Assembly: GCA_023442635.1 (NCBI GenBank)
Contig: JAEZYR010000042.1
Location: 1 to 6,381, forward strand
DNA: 6,381 nucleotides
Source: Bacillota bacterium
GTDB taxonomy: Bacteria; Bacillota; Clostridia; Saccharofermentanales; Fastidiosipilaceae
Direction of reading: 5' to 3'
In this document: positions 1 through 5,720 of the stretch, piece by piece
How the letters are laid out: each line of letters opens with the position of its first letter
Position numbering within the stretch: position 1 is the first letter of the stretch
Position numbers and translations under genes: made by a program
The notes under the pieces: generated by a model
Database searches by the model: none
What the model was told of the DNA's origin: nothing
Seen by the model: only the letters and a program-made list of their open reading frames with translations

Positions 1-2
1 TC

Positions 3-410
3 CGCCACCTCTTGGAATTTGTCAGAAAACTAGATATCAATCGCATCTGGGTTGTCATCGGACAAGCAGGCGAGCGTGATGTCCAGAAGCGGCCTTTGGT
101 TGGTGAAACAGTCCTAGAACTCGCTGATTATGCCATCTTTACGGCGGAAGATCCGCGGCGTGAAGATCCTCAAAAAATCTGCGAAGATATGGTTTCCACC
201 CTAAAAGATCAAAAACATCGTTATCAAATCATTCTTGATCGACGGGAAGCCATACGCAAAGCCATTATGTTGGCTCAGACTGGCGATATGATTCTCGTTT
301 TAGGAAAAGGTAATGAAAGCTATCAAAAACTAAAGGATGGCACCATTTATTTTAATGATGAAGAAGAACTACAAGAGGCACTTGCTCTGCGGCGTGAAGG
401 CAAACTCTAA
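3..410 (+). CDS. MurE-type Mur ligase, C-terminal fragment (5' end outside window)
   Basis: The visible 135 residues match the C-terminal domain of the MurE family. These cytoplasmic ATP-dependent ligases add the third amino acid (meso-diaminopimelate or lysine) to UDP-MurNAc-L-Ala-D-Glu during peptidoglycan synthesis. Seen directly are a GQAGERDVQKRPLVGE segment (family GxxGxRDxxKRPxMG), an EDPRREDP motif at about nt 147-170 in the place of the DAP-site DNPR motif, DRREAIRKAI, and GKGNESYQ at 303-326 in the place of GKGHExYQ. The reading frame is open to the left edge, so the TTG at 12 is an internal Leu codon and not a start; a full MurE is about 490 residues. The retained Arg of the DNPR-like motif suits a DAP-type substrate, but Asn replaces His in GKGHE and Asp replaces Asn in DNPR. 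It could therefore be a MurE paralogue, and I give no symbol. It converges on dxr. The family call is secure; substrate and paralogue status are inferred. Confidence 0.88.
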   Translation, partial: RHLLEFVRKLDINRIWVVIGQAGERDVQKRPLVGETVLELADYAIFTAEDPRREDPQKICEDMVSTLKDQKHRYQIILDRREAIRKAIMLAQTGDMILVLGKGNESYQKLKDGTIYFNDEEELQEALALRREGKL

Positions 411-487
411 AACAATCCGTAGGCAGCTTAGCCATCGCCCGTCGTTAAAGAAAAGAAAATTCAAACGCTACTTACCATAAACGATCA

Positions 488-530
488 TACTCAAAGCCAG
501 TCTGATGCAGCATTAGACTAGCTTTGGGTA
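488..530. repeat. 43-bp imperfect inverted repeat in the convergent intergenic region
   Basis: The left arm 488-507 pairs with the right arm 511-530 around a CAG loop (508-510). Of the 20 positions, 17 are Watson-Crick, two are G.T (491/527 and 504/514) and one is a mismatch (498/520). The two G.T pairs become G.U wobbles in + strand RNA but A/C mismatches in - strand RNA, so the fold favours a + strand transcript, that is, the 3' region after the Mur ligase gene. No T-tract follows on either strand, so this is not a standard intrinsic terminator. It may be an mRNA 3'-end stem-loop, a degenerate terminator or a dispersed palindromic repeat. The structure is read directly; the role is unknown. 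Confidence 0.7.
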
Positions 531-572
531 GATCGAGGCGCTTGCCAATCTTCTCTTAGGTGATCGTCTAGA

Positions 573-1829
573 TCACAGCTGGGCTCTGGCCAGCTCTCTA
601 GCCAAGAGGTCGAGGTGCTGAACCATTTCGAGTGATTCAGGTAGCTGATCCCAGGTAGCATCCCCCTGCTCCAAAAGCTTTGTTAATTGATCGACAATCC
701 CCAAAAAAGACAAGCGCTCAGATAAAAAGGCCTCCACGAAGACCTCATTGGCGGCATTCAAGAACAAGGGCCAGGCGCCACCTCGTTTGAGGCAAAGACG
801 AGCCAAGTTAATCGCTGGAAAAGTCTTCGGATCGACAGGCTCAAAAGTCAGATGGCCTTGAGCACATCGAAGGGGATCATAATGTCTCTCTGGAACTGGC
901 CAGCGTTGAGGCCATGACAAAGCATATTGGATGGGCAAGCGCATATCGGCTTCCCCCATCTGAGCTAAGACAGAACCATCATGAAAGCTCAGCATAGAAT
1001 GAATGACCGATTGGGGGTGAATCACCACTTCAATCGCCTGTTCCTCCAAAGCAAAGAGGCGCGCTGCTTCAATCAACTCTAGCCCTTTGTTCATCAGGGT
1101 AGCTGAGTCGATCGAAATCTTACCGCCCATGGACCAGGTCGGATGACGCAGAGCCTCTGCCCTACTGACCTTCAGCAATTGCTCACGGCTTAAACCGCGA
1201 AAGGGTCCACCCGAAGCGGTCAGGTAAATGTGTGAGAGATCCTCTCTTCGCCCTGCCATCAGCGCCTGCCAGATCGCGCTGTGCTCGCTATCAATAGGCA
1301 GAAGGAAAGTTTGTTGGCGCTTGAGGTACTGGCCTATTAAGTCGCCAGCCGCAACGAGAACCTCTTTGTTGGCAATAGCTAAGTCGTGTTTTCCTTCGAT
1401 AGCGGCTATAGCTGGTGCTATTCCCGCCATGCCAACCATCGCTTGCACGACCGTACAGGGTTTTTCCTGACGCAAAACAGCGCAAAGCTCTGCTTCGCCA
1501 GCTAAAATTTTGCAAGCGGCTAAGGGTGTGTGTGCTAATTTTTCTCTCAGGCTTTGCGCTTGGACTGGATCCGCTACAGCCGCATAGGCAGGACGCCAGA
1601 TCTCGATTTGCTCGGCGAGAAGATCGATCTGACGAGCGCAGGCTAAACCACGAATTTTCAGGCCTTGCTGCTGAGCAACGTCCAAGGTCTGGCGACCAAT
1701 GGAACCTGTTGAGCCCAAAACCCATAAGCCGCCCTCGCGTAGGCGCCGCTTTCGAGAAGAGAAAAAGGCTGATTCGAGCGTATGATCAAAGGGACCTAAA
1801 GGCGCCAGCCCCATATATCTTTCTGCCAT
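573..1829 (-). CDS. dxr: 1-deoxy-D-xylulose 5-phosphate reductoisomerase
   Basis: This enzyme makes 2-C-methyl-D-erythritol 4-phosphate from DXP with NADPH and a divalent metal, the committed step of the MEP isoprenoid pathway in the cytoplasm. The NADPH-binding motif GSTGSIG is at residues 39-45, NKEVLVAAG at about 154-162, the metal-binding IDSEHSAIWQAL at 179-190 (D180, E182), and LTASGGPF at 203-210. The active-site run from HPTWSMG (229-235) through DSATLMNKGLE (241-251) carries N247, K248 and the third metal ligand E251. IHPQSVIHS and MGEADMRLPIQYAL follow. All key catalytic residues are present. At 418 residues it is longer than usual because about 30 residues precede the fold; M6 (1812-1814) is the only other plausible start. 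The ATG lies 2 nt after the cdsA stop with no clear Shine-Dalgarno, suggesting reinitiation coupled to cdsA. It is the last gene of this cluster. Confidence 0.97.
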   Translation of the reverse strand: MAERYMGLAPLGPFDHTLESAFFSSRKRRLREGGLWVLGSTGSIGRQTLDVAQQQGLKIRGLACARQIDLLAEQIEIWRPAYAAVADPVQAQSLREKLAHTPLAACKILAGEAELCAVLRQEKPCTVVQAMVGMAGIAPAIAAIEGKHDLAIANKEVLVAAGDLIGQYLKRQQTFLLPIDSEHSAIWQALMAGRREDLSHIYLTASGGPFRGLSREQLLKVSRAEALRHPTWSMGGKISIDSATLMNKGLELIEAARLFALEEQAIEVVIHPQSVIHSMLSFHDGSVLAQMGEADMRLPIQYALSWPQRWPVPERHYDPLRCAQGHLTFEPVDPKTFPAINLARLCLKRGGAWPLFLNAANEVFVEAFLSERLSFLGIVDQLTKLLEQGDATWDQLPESLEMVQHLDLLARELARAQL

Positions 1830-1831
1830 TT

Positions 1832-2779
1832 TTAGAATAGGTAGTAGAGTAGCGTCAAAAAGAGCGTCATCGGCAGCGTCATGATGATGCTGTCGAAACG
1901 ATCCAGGATGCCGCCATGTCCAGGCAGAGCCTGGCTAAAGTTCTTGATGCCAAAATAGCGCTTGATCGCACTGGCCAGCCAATCCCCTAGCTGGGCAGAA
2001 AGACTGAGCAAAGCTCCAGCGAAAAGTCCAAAAATAACGTTACGTCCCAAAGCGCTATGCATCGGACTTGGCCCCTTAAAGAAAAAGGCAAAAATAATGG
2101 CCGTCAGTAGCATCGTTATAACAAGACCACCCAAGCAGCCTTCTAGACTTTTCTTCGGGCTAAGTTTAGGCAAAATTTTCGTACGTCCAAAGCGACTCCC
2201 CACATAGTAGGCAGCGACATCCGTCACGCTTGGCATAAAAATGCTGAGCAAAAGCCAGAGCCAACCGTTGGGAACGGCATACATGAACAGAGAAACAAGC
2301 GAGAATGGAAAGGCAATATAAAAGAGAATAGAGACTTCTAAGCAAGCTTCGGGTAAATGCTGAACACCACGAATAAGCACCCTAAAAATCACGATCAGCA
2401 GAGTGGTGGCAAGAATAGCAAAAGCGAGCATTGCAAAACCCAAGGCTAGAAGCCACATATAGTCTGTAGCCCAATTTCCCTGAATAGGCTGTTCTTTAAG
2501 CTTCCCTAGGAAATGCCAGCCTGCCCTAAGCTTTGCATAGGAGCGCAAAGGAAATAGCGGTAAAAATTGATAGAGGCTTAAGAGCAACATCAACACGATA
2601 GACAATCTCGAAAAGCGTCTCGTGTAGGCATGATGTAATTCCAAAGCAGCCAAGAGACCCAAAATACCAAAAAGCACCAGAGGTAGCCAAGGTAATTTAA
2701 CGGCTGGAATTAAAAAGGCTAGCAGAACGAGTGTAAAAATAAATCCCGTACGAACCCTCAATGCTCGATTATCTGACAT
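1832..2779 (-). CDS. cdsA: phosphatidate cytidylyltransferase (CDP-diacylglycerol synthase)
   Basis: This integral membrane enzyme converts phosphatidic acid and CTP to CDP-diacylglycerol, the precursor of the anionic phospholipids. Hydrophobic segments fall at roughly residues 11-48, 58-77, 107-137, 147-192, 215-234, 247-268 and 297-315, consistent with a polytopic protein. Family motifs are TDVAAYYVGSRFG (186-198), SPKKSLEG (207-214) and the C-terminal signature spanning S270 to D296, with KR at 273-274, PGHGG at 286-290 and DRFD at 293-296. One signature position differs: the usual Lys-Asp is K279-N280 (codon AAC). At 315 residues it is somewhat longer than the usual 260-290, with a basic loop at about 78-103 between membrane segments. 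A Shine-Dalgarno AAGGGGAG (2786-2793) sits 6 nt before the ATG. It lies 30 nt after uppS and 2 nt before dxr, so co-transcription is likely. Confidence 0.95.
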   Translation of the reverse strand: MSDNRALRVRTGFIFTLVLLAFLIPAVKLPWLPLVLFGILGLLAALELHHAYTRRFSRLSIVLMLLLSLYQFLPLFPLRSYAKLRAGWHFLGKLKEQPIQGNWATDYMWLLALGFAMLAFAILATTLLIVIFRVLIRGVQHLPEACLEVSILFYIAFPFSLVSLFMYAVPNGWLWLLLSIFMPSVTDVAAYYVGSRFGRTKILPKLSPKKSLEGCLGGLVITMLLTAIIFAFFFKGPSPMHSALGRNVIFGLFAGALLSLSAQLGDWLASAIKRYFGIKNFSQALPGHGGILDRFDSIIMTLPMTLFLTLLYYLF

Positions 2780-2785
2780 ACAGCA

Positions 2786-2793
2786 CTCCCCTT
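2786..2793 (-). promoter_or_regulatory. ribosome binding site of cdsA
   Basis: AAGGGGAG on the - strand, 6 nt upstream of the ATG at 2779. It supports that start over later in-frame codons and lies in the 30-nt uppS-cdsA gap, where I see no promoter or terminator. Confidence 0.75.
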
Positions 2794-2809
2794 CGTTCTT
2801 TCCTAGGCA

Positions 2810-3583
2810 TTATAAACCGCCAAAACGTCTTTCGCGATGTTGGTAAAAGGCAATAGCTTGATCTAGATCTTGCTCGGTAAAATCTGGCCAGCGCGTTTCA
2901 GTTGCATAAAACTCACTATACGCAGCCTGCCAAAGCAAAAAATTCGACAAACGCATCTCACCGCTAGTGCGAATAATCAAATCGGGATCGGGAACATCGG
3001 GTAAGTATAGAAAAGGACGAAAGCTCTCTTCTGTTAAAGGCTCGGCTAGAAGTTTTGGTGATGCTGGCGAGCTTTTTTGCATTTCGCTTAGACGCTGTTC
3101 AACAAGGCGCTCAATCCCTTGCAAAATTTCTTGTCGACCGCCGTAGTTGAAAGCAATGATCAGCTGTAGCCCCTGTCGTGCGGCACTTTTTTGCTCTGCT
3201 TCATCCCAAACGGCTTGCACCTCTGCTGGCAAGGCTAGCTTATCTCCGCTAAATCGCAAGCGCACATCAGCCTCTCTCAAGCGTTCATCGTAACGCCGAA
3301 AAAACTCAGGGAAAAGTTGCATAAGCGCTTGCACTTCCCCATCTGGACGGCGCCAATTCTCAGTTGAAAAGGCGTAAACAGTTAAATAAGCCACACCTCG
3401 CCTAGCTGCCGCCGCGGTTATTTCATGTAACTTTTCCGCACCAGCCCGATGTCCAAGCTGGCGCGGTAAATGTCTTTCTTTCGCCCAACGGCCATTACCA
3501 TCCATAATGATCGCAATATGCCGTGGCGGCTCTTTCGCTGCTGTCGATGGGGCAGCCTTGGATTTAAAGAAGGAAAAAGGCAA
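2810..3583 (-). CDS. uppS: undecaprenyl diphosphate synthase (cis-prenyltransferase), TTG start
   Basis: UppS adds isopentenyl diphosphate units in cis to farnesyl diphosphate, making the C55 carrier lipid for peptidoglycan and other wall polymers. Family motifs run in order: HIAIIMDGNGRWAK at 22-35 with the catalytic D28, GHRAG at 44-48, YAFSTENW at 70-77, FNYGGR at 145-150, and the diphosphate-binding stretch starting DPDLIIRTSGE at 199 with R205 and R211. AYSEF (E224) and WPDF (232-235) follow. The length of 257 residues is typical. A modest hydrophilic stretch at 166-186 precedes the DPDLIIRTSGE region. The start is read as TTG because the next in-frame Met is M27 inside the catalytic motif, and a GGAG lies 7 nt upstream within the end of frr. 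Only 1 nt separates it from the frr stop, so coupling is likely. Together with dxr and cdsA it forms a lipid-precursor group. Confidence 0.96.
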   Translation of the reverse strand: MPFSFFKSKAAPSTAAKEPPRHIAIIMDGNGRWAKERHLPRQLGHRAGAEKLHEITAAAARRGVAYLTVYAFSTENWRRPDGEVQALMQLFPEFFRRYDERLREADVRLRFSGDKLALPAEVQAVWDEAEQKSAARQGLQLIIAFNYGGRQEILQGIERLVEQRLSEMQKSSPASPKLLAEPLTEESFRPFLYLPDVPDPDLIIRTSGEMRLSNFLLWQAAYSEFYATETRWPDFTEQDLDQAIAFYQHRERRFGGL

Positions 3584-3584
3584 G

Positions 3585-4154
3585 TTAAATCTCCATCAAA
3601 TCCTGTTCTTTTGCCTTAACTTGCTGCTCGATCTGCTCAACATATCGATCGGTCAGCTTTTGCACCTCTTCTTCAGCGCCTTTGAGAATATCCTCACTAA
3701 TCTCTTTGCGCTTGAGGAGGGATTTCAACTCGTCCATAGCCTCACGGCGAATATTACGGATAGCGACCTTCGATTCTTCGCCTATTTTTTCAACTTGCTT
3801 TACAAGATCACGGCGCCGTTCTTCTGTCAAAGCTGGAAAAGCGAGGCGCAAGCACTTGCCATCACTTGTTGGATTGATGCCTAAATCCGACATCTGTATA
3901 GCCTTTTCGATTTCTTTGAGCAGACTCGCATCCCAAGGCGTAATAGAAAGAAGCCTCGGTTCTGGAACCTGAATAGCTGCAACTTGATTCAAGGGTGTGT
4001 CCACGCCGTAGTAGGAAACACTGATCCGATCCAGAACATGAGGGTTAGCTCGGCCCACACGAATCGCGTTGAACTCTTCACCCAAAAATTTAATAGCCTT
4101 TTGCATACGCTCTTCATAAGGCTGATACCATGCTTTCGTAATTTCAACTGCCAT
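3585..4154 (-). CDS. frr: ribosome recycling factor
   Basis: RRF, acting with EF-G, splits post-termination ribosomes so the subunits can be reused. The 189-residue product is close to the usual 185. Characteristic stretches are the AIRVGRANPHVLDRI segment (30-44) leading from the first helix into domain II, then YYGVDTPLNQVA, VPEPRLLSITPWD (63-75), SDLGINPTSDG (89-99), LTEERRRDLVKQVEKIGEESKVAIRNIRREA (109-139) and a long charged C-terminal helix. The conserved Arg-rich RNIRR at 133-137 is intact. A strong AGGAGG (4161-4166) is placed 6 nt before the ATG. The gene follows pyrH after a 78-nt gap and abuts uppS by 1 nt, the usual pyrH-frr-uppS order. Confidence 0.98.
   Translation of the reverse strand: MAVEITKAWYQPYEERMQKAIKFLGEEFNAIRVGRANPHVLDRISVSYYGVDTPLNQVAAIQVPEPRLLSITPWDASLLKEIEKAIQMSDLGINPTSDGKCLRLAFPALTEERRRDLVKQVEKIGEESKVAIRNIRREAMDELKSLLKRKEISEDILKGAEEEVQKLTDRYVEQIEQQVKAKEQDLMEI
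3591..3594 (-). promoter_or_regulatory. ribosome binding site of uppS inside the frr 3' end
   Basis: GGAG on the - strand, contributed by the Met-Glu-Ile codons at the end of frr, is 7 nt before the TTG at 3583. It decides the uppS start and ties uppS translation to frr. Confidence 0.7.
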
Positions 4155-4160
4155 TTGGAT

Positions 4161-4166
4161 CCTCCT
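4161..4166 (-). promoter_or_regulatory. ribosome binding site of frr
   Basis: A perfect AGGAGG on the - strand with a 6-nt spacer to the frr ATG. Just upstream, 4171-4176 and 4186-4191 can pair as a weak 6-bp A/T-rich hairpin with a 9-nt loop. Confidence 0.8.
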
Positions 4167-4196
4167 AACTTATCTACTTATTCTATAGATATTGTC

Positions 4197-4202
4197 ATTA
4201 TA
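4197..4202 (-). promoter_or_regulatory. possible -10 element upstream of frr
   Basis: A perfect TATAAT on the - strand in the 78-nt pyrH-frr gap, 42 nt before the frr ATG. At the expected spacing I find no good -35 match (TGTGAT at 17 bp), and no exact extended -10. An internal promoter for frr-uppS-cdsA-dxr is possible but weakly supported, since A/T-rich spacers often contain this hexamer by chance. Confidence 0.3.
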
Positions 4203-4232
4203 TGCACTAGGTCTGGGGCATCACACAGCAGC

Positions 4233-4937
4233 TCAAACAACAAGCGTACCGATGTCCTCACCCGACAGAATCCGCACGATATTCTCGGGATCTGTCATAC
4301 TAAAAACTGCAAGTTTTAACTGATTATCACGACAGATAGCGGCTGCATTTGCATCCATAACAGCCAGGCGCTTCTGCAGAACTTCATCGTGTGTCAGCTG
4401 CGTATAACGTTTGGCTTCTGGATGGGTTTTAGGATCTGCATCGTAGATACCATCAACATTGGTCGCCTTGAGCGTTAGGTCAGCTCCAATCTCTGCGGCG
4501 CGCAAAGCCATAGCTGTATCAGTCGAAAAATAGGGATTGCCCGTACCTCCAGCAAAAATAACGACTCGCCCTTTTTCCAGGTGTCGAACAGCTCTTTTGC
4601 GAATGTAGGGCTCTGAAATTTGCCGCATTTCAATTGCGTTGAGCACTCTCGTTCGGCAACCAGCCTGTTCTAGAGCGTCCGAGAGCGCTAAGGCGTTCAT
4701 CGTGGTGGCTAGCATACCAATATGGTCAGCGGTCACGCGATCCATGGCTCCTGAGCTACGACCACGCCAGAAATTACCGCCTCCCACGACTACGGCTGGC
4801 TGAATGCCCATATCTAACACTTTGCGAAAGACTTGGCCGAGTTCGGCCAATATTTCAGGGTCTAGGCCAACGCCTTTTTCACCCGCTAATGCTTCACCCG
4901 AAATTTTTAATAAAACACGTTGATAAGCTACTGACAT
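4233..4937 (-). CDS. pyrH: UMP kinase (uridylate kinase)
   Basis: PyrH phosphorylates UMP to UDP with ATP in pyrimidine nucleotide synthesis. It belongs to the amino-acid kinase fold and is usually a hexamer regulated by UTP and GTP. Seen here are KISGEAL with K11 near the N-terminus, the glycine-rich VVGGGNFWRGR (50-60), ADHIGMLATTMNALAL (70-85), GTGNPYFSTDTAMALRA (131-147 region), KATNVDGIYDADPK (147-160) and LAVMDANAAAIC near residue 191. The 234-residue length is typical. A strong AGGAGGT (4942-4948) lies just before the ATG. The gene follows the tsf terminator, with only about 20 nt between the U-tract and the start codon, so it seems to depend on read-through from rpsB-tsf. It supplies UDP, the source of UTP, CTP for CdsA, and UDP-sugars. 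Confidence 0.98.
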   Translation of the reverse strand: MSVAYQRVLLKISGEALAGEKGVGLDPEILAELGQVFRKVLDMGIQPAVVVGGGNFWRGRSSGAMDRVTADHIGMLATTMNALALSDALEQAGCRTRVLNAIEMRQISEPYIRKRAVRHLEKGRVVIFAGGTGNPYFSTDTAMALRAAEIGADLTLKATNVDGIYDADPKTHPEAKRYTQLTHDEVLQKRLAVMDANAAAICRDNQLKLAVFSMTDPENIVRILSGEDIGTLVV

Positions 4938-4941
4938 GTTT

Positions 4942-4948
4942 ACCTCCT
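4942..4948 (-). promoter_or_regulatory. ribosome binding site of pyrH
   Basis: AGGAGGT on the - strand, 4 nt from the ATG at 4937 and about 10 nt after the end of the terminator U-tract. Confidence 0.8.
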
Positions 4949-4958
4949 GTTCGTGCTC

Positions 4959-4991
4959 AAAAAAAGGGGAGCGCCCATCGGGTTGCTCCCC
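4959..4991 (-). terminator. intrinsic terminator between tsf and pyrH
   Basis: On the - strand GGGGAGC (4985-4991) pairs with GCTCCCC (4966-4972). An inner CCC/GGG stem around a GAT triloop extends the hairpin, and seven T residues follow directly (4959-4965). The lack of a T-tract on the other side makes it a one-way terminator. It would end most rpsB-tsf transcripts and let only read-through RNA reach pyrH, giving high translation-factor expression and lower expression of downstream genes. The structure is read directly; the degree of read-through is inferred. Confidence 0.92.
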
Positions 4992-4998
4992 CCTATCT

Positions 4999-5019
4999 TA
5001 GCACGTCGAAGACTTGCTA
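4999..5019 (-). other. small stem-loop between tsf stop and the terminator
   Basis: On the - strand TAGCA (5015-5019) pairs with TGCTA (4999-5003). After one mismatch an inner GTC/GAC stem closes a TTC loop. It sits 4 nt after the tsf stop and about 7 nt before the terminator stem and shares no bases with it, so it is not an obvious antiterminator. It may protect or process the tsf mRNA 3' end, or be chance. Confidence 0.4.
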
Positions 5020-5023
5020 TTCT

Positions 5024-5674
5024 TTAGCGGATCTGGCTCATCACTTCTTCAGCGAAGTTTTCTTCCTTTTTCTCGAGCCCCTCGCCTAATTCGAAGCGGA
5101 CAAAACGGCGAACCACAATGCGCTCACCGATTTTGAGGGTGAGCTCTGTCAAAAGCTCCTGCACCGTGCGCTTGTCGTCCTTGATGAAAGCCTGCTCGAG
5201 CAAGCAATTCTCAGCATAGAACTTGTCAATTCTGCCCTGAACAATACGGTCGACAATCTTCTCTGGCTTGCCCTCATTCAGAGCTTGGTTACGAACGACT
5301 TCGCGCTCACGCTCCAAAGCCTGCTCGTCGACCTCTTCGCGAGAAACCCACTTGGGATTCATGGCTGCAATCTGCATGGCCAAGTCTTTCGTGAAGTTAC
5401 GGAAGTCTTGGTTTTTAGCGGCGTAGTCTGTCTCGATGTTAACTTCGAGCAAAACACCTACGCGGCCACCACCATGAATATAGCTCTCAACGATACCTTC
5501 CGTCGCCTGGCGACCAGACTTCTTTTCGACAACAGCTGCACCTTTTTCGCGCAGCTTATCGATAGCCTTTTCGATATCGCCATCGCACTCTGCTAGCGCC
5601 TTTTTGCAGTCCATCATGCCAGCGCCAGTCTTTTCGCGTAGTTCTTTAATCAGCTCTACTGATACATTAGCCAT
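5024..5674 (-). CDS. tsf: elongation factor Ts, short form
   Basis: EF-Ts is the guanine-nucleotide exchange factor that regenerates EF-Tu-GTP. An N-terminal UBA-like domain (about 1-45) carries the family signature LREKTGAGMMDCKKAL (12-27). The core has GRVGVLLEVNIETDYAAKN (70-88), equivalent to the usual VEVNCETDFVAKN loop that contacts EF-Tu. The C-terminal GERIVVRRFVRFELGEGLEKKEENFAEEV is typical of the short clostridial-type proteins. At 216 residues it lacks much of the second core subdomain and coiled coil of the 283-residue E. coli protein. The EF-Tu-contacting Phe of TDF is replaced by Y84 (codon TAC). AAGGAG (5682-5687) lies 7 nt before the ATG. It follows rpsB by 46 nt in the near-universal rpsB-tsf pair and is followed by a strong terminator. 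Confidence 0.98.
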   Translation of the reverse strand: MANVSVELIKELREKTGAGMMDCKKALAECDGDIEKAIDKLREKGAAVVEKKSGRQATEGIVESYIHGGGRVGVLLEVNIETDYAAKNQDFRNFTKDLAMQIAAMNPKWVSREEVDEQALEREREVVRNQALNEGKPEKIVDRIVQGRIDKFYAENCLLEQAFIKDDKRTVQELLTELTLKIGERIVVRRFVRFELGEGLEKKEENFAEEVMSQIR

Positions 5675-5681
5675 AGCTTGA

Positions 5682-5687
5682 CTCCTT
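5682..5687 (-). promoter_or_regulatory. ribosome binding site of tsf
   Basis: AAGGAG on the - strand with a 7-nt spacer to the tsf ATG. The 46-nt rpsB-tsf gap shows no terminator or promoter, so the two genes are probably on one transcript. Confidence 0.75.
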
Positions 5688-5720
5688 CCGTATTTGGATC
5701 AGTAAGTTACAGATTCGTAA

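Noticed and set aside
12..14. TTG as a real start for the left-hand gene, and GTG at 6321-6323 as a start for rpsB
   Set aside because: Both frames stay open to the window edges and the upstream codons continue the family sequence, so these are internal codons of truncated genes.
444..470. T-rich stretch on the - strand (TTTTCTTTTCTTT-like) as a dxr terminator tail
   Set aside because: It lies well beyond the 488-530 hairpin in the - strand direction and is interrupted by C residues, so it is not a U-tract following a stem.
513..572. Possible extension of Dxr by read-through of its TGA stop
   Set aside because: The frame gives about 18 basic, low-complexity residues before a second stop; Dxr already has a normal C-terminal end, so nothing supports read-through or selenocysteine.
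561..576. Short inverted repeat (GTGATC / GATCAC arms, from 560) over the dxr stop codon as a terminator
   Set aside because: The stem is only 6 bp with a 5-nt loop, and no T-tract follows on the - strand.
1228..1840. Long open frames on both strands inside dxr (1228-1470 +, 1291-1725 -, 1415-1840 +)
   Set aside because: They overlap an intact dxr with all its motifs; their translations are rich in Ser/Arg/Cys and match no family I recognise.
3507..4319. Open frames on the + strand across uppS, frr and pyrH
   Set aside because: They are antisense to three complete conserved genes and have no ribosome binding site or recognisable domain.
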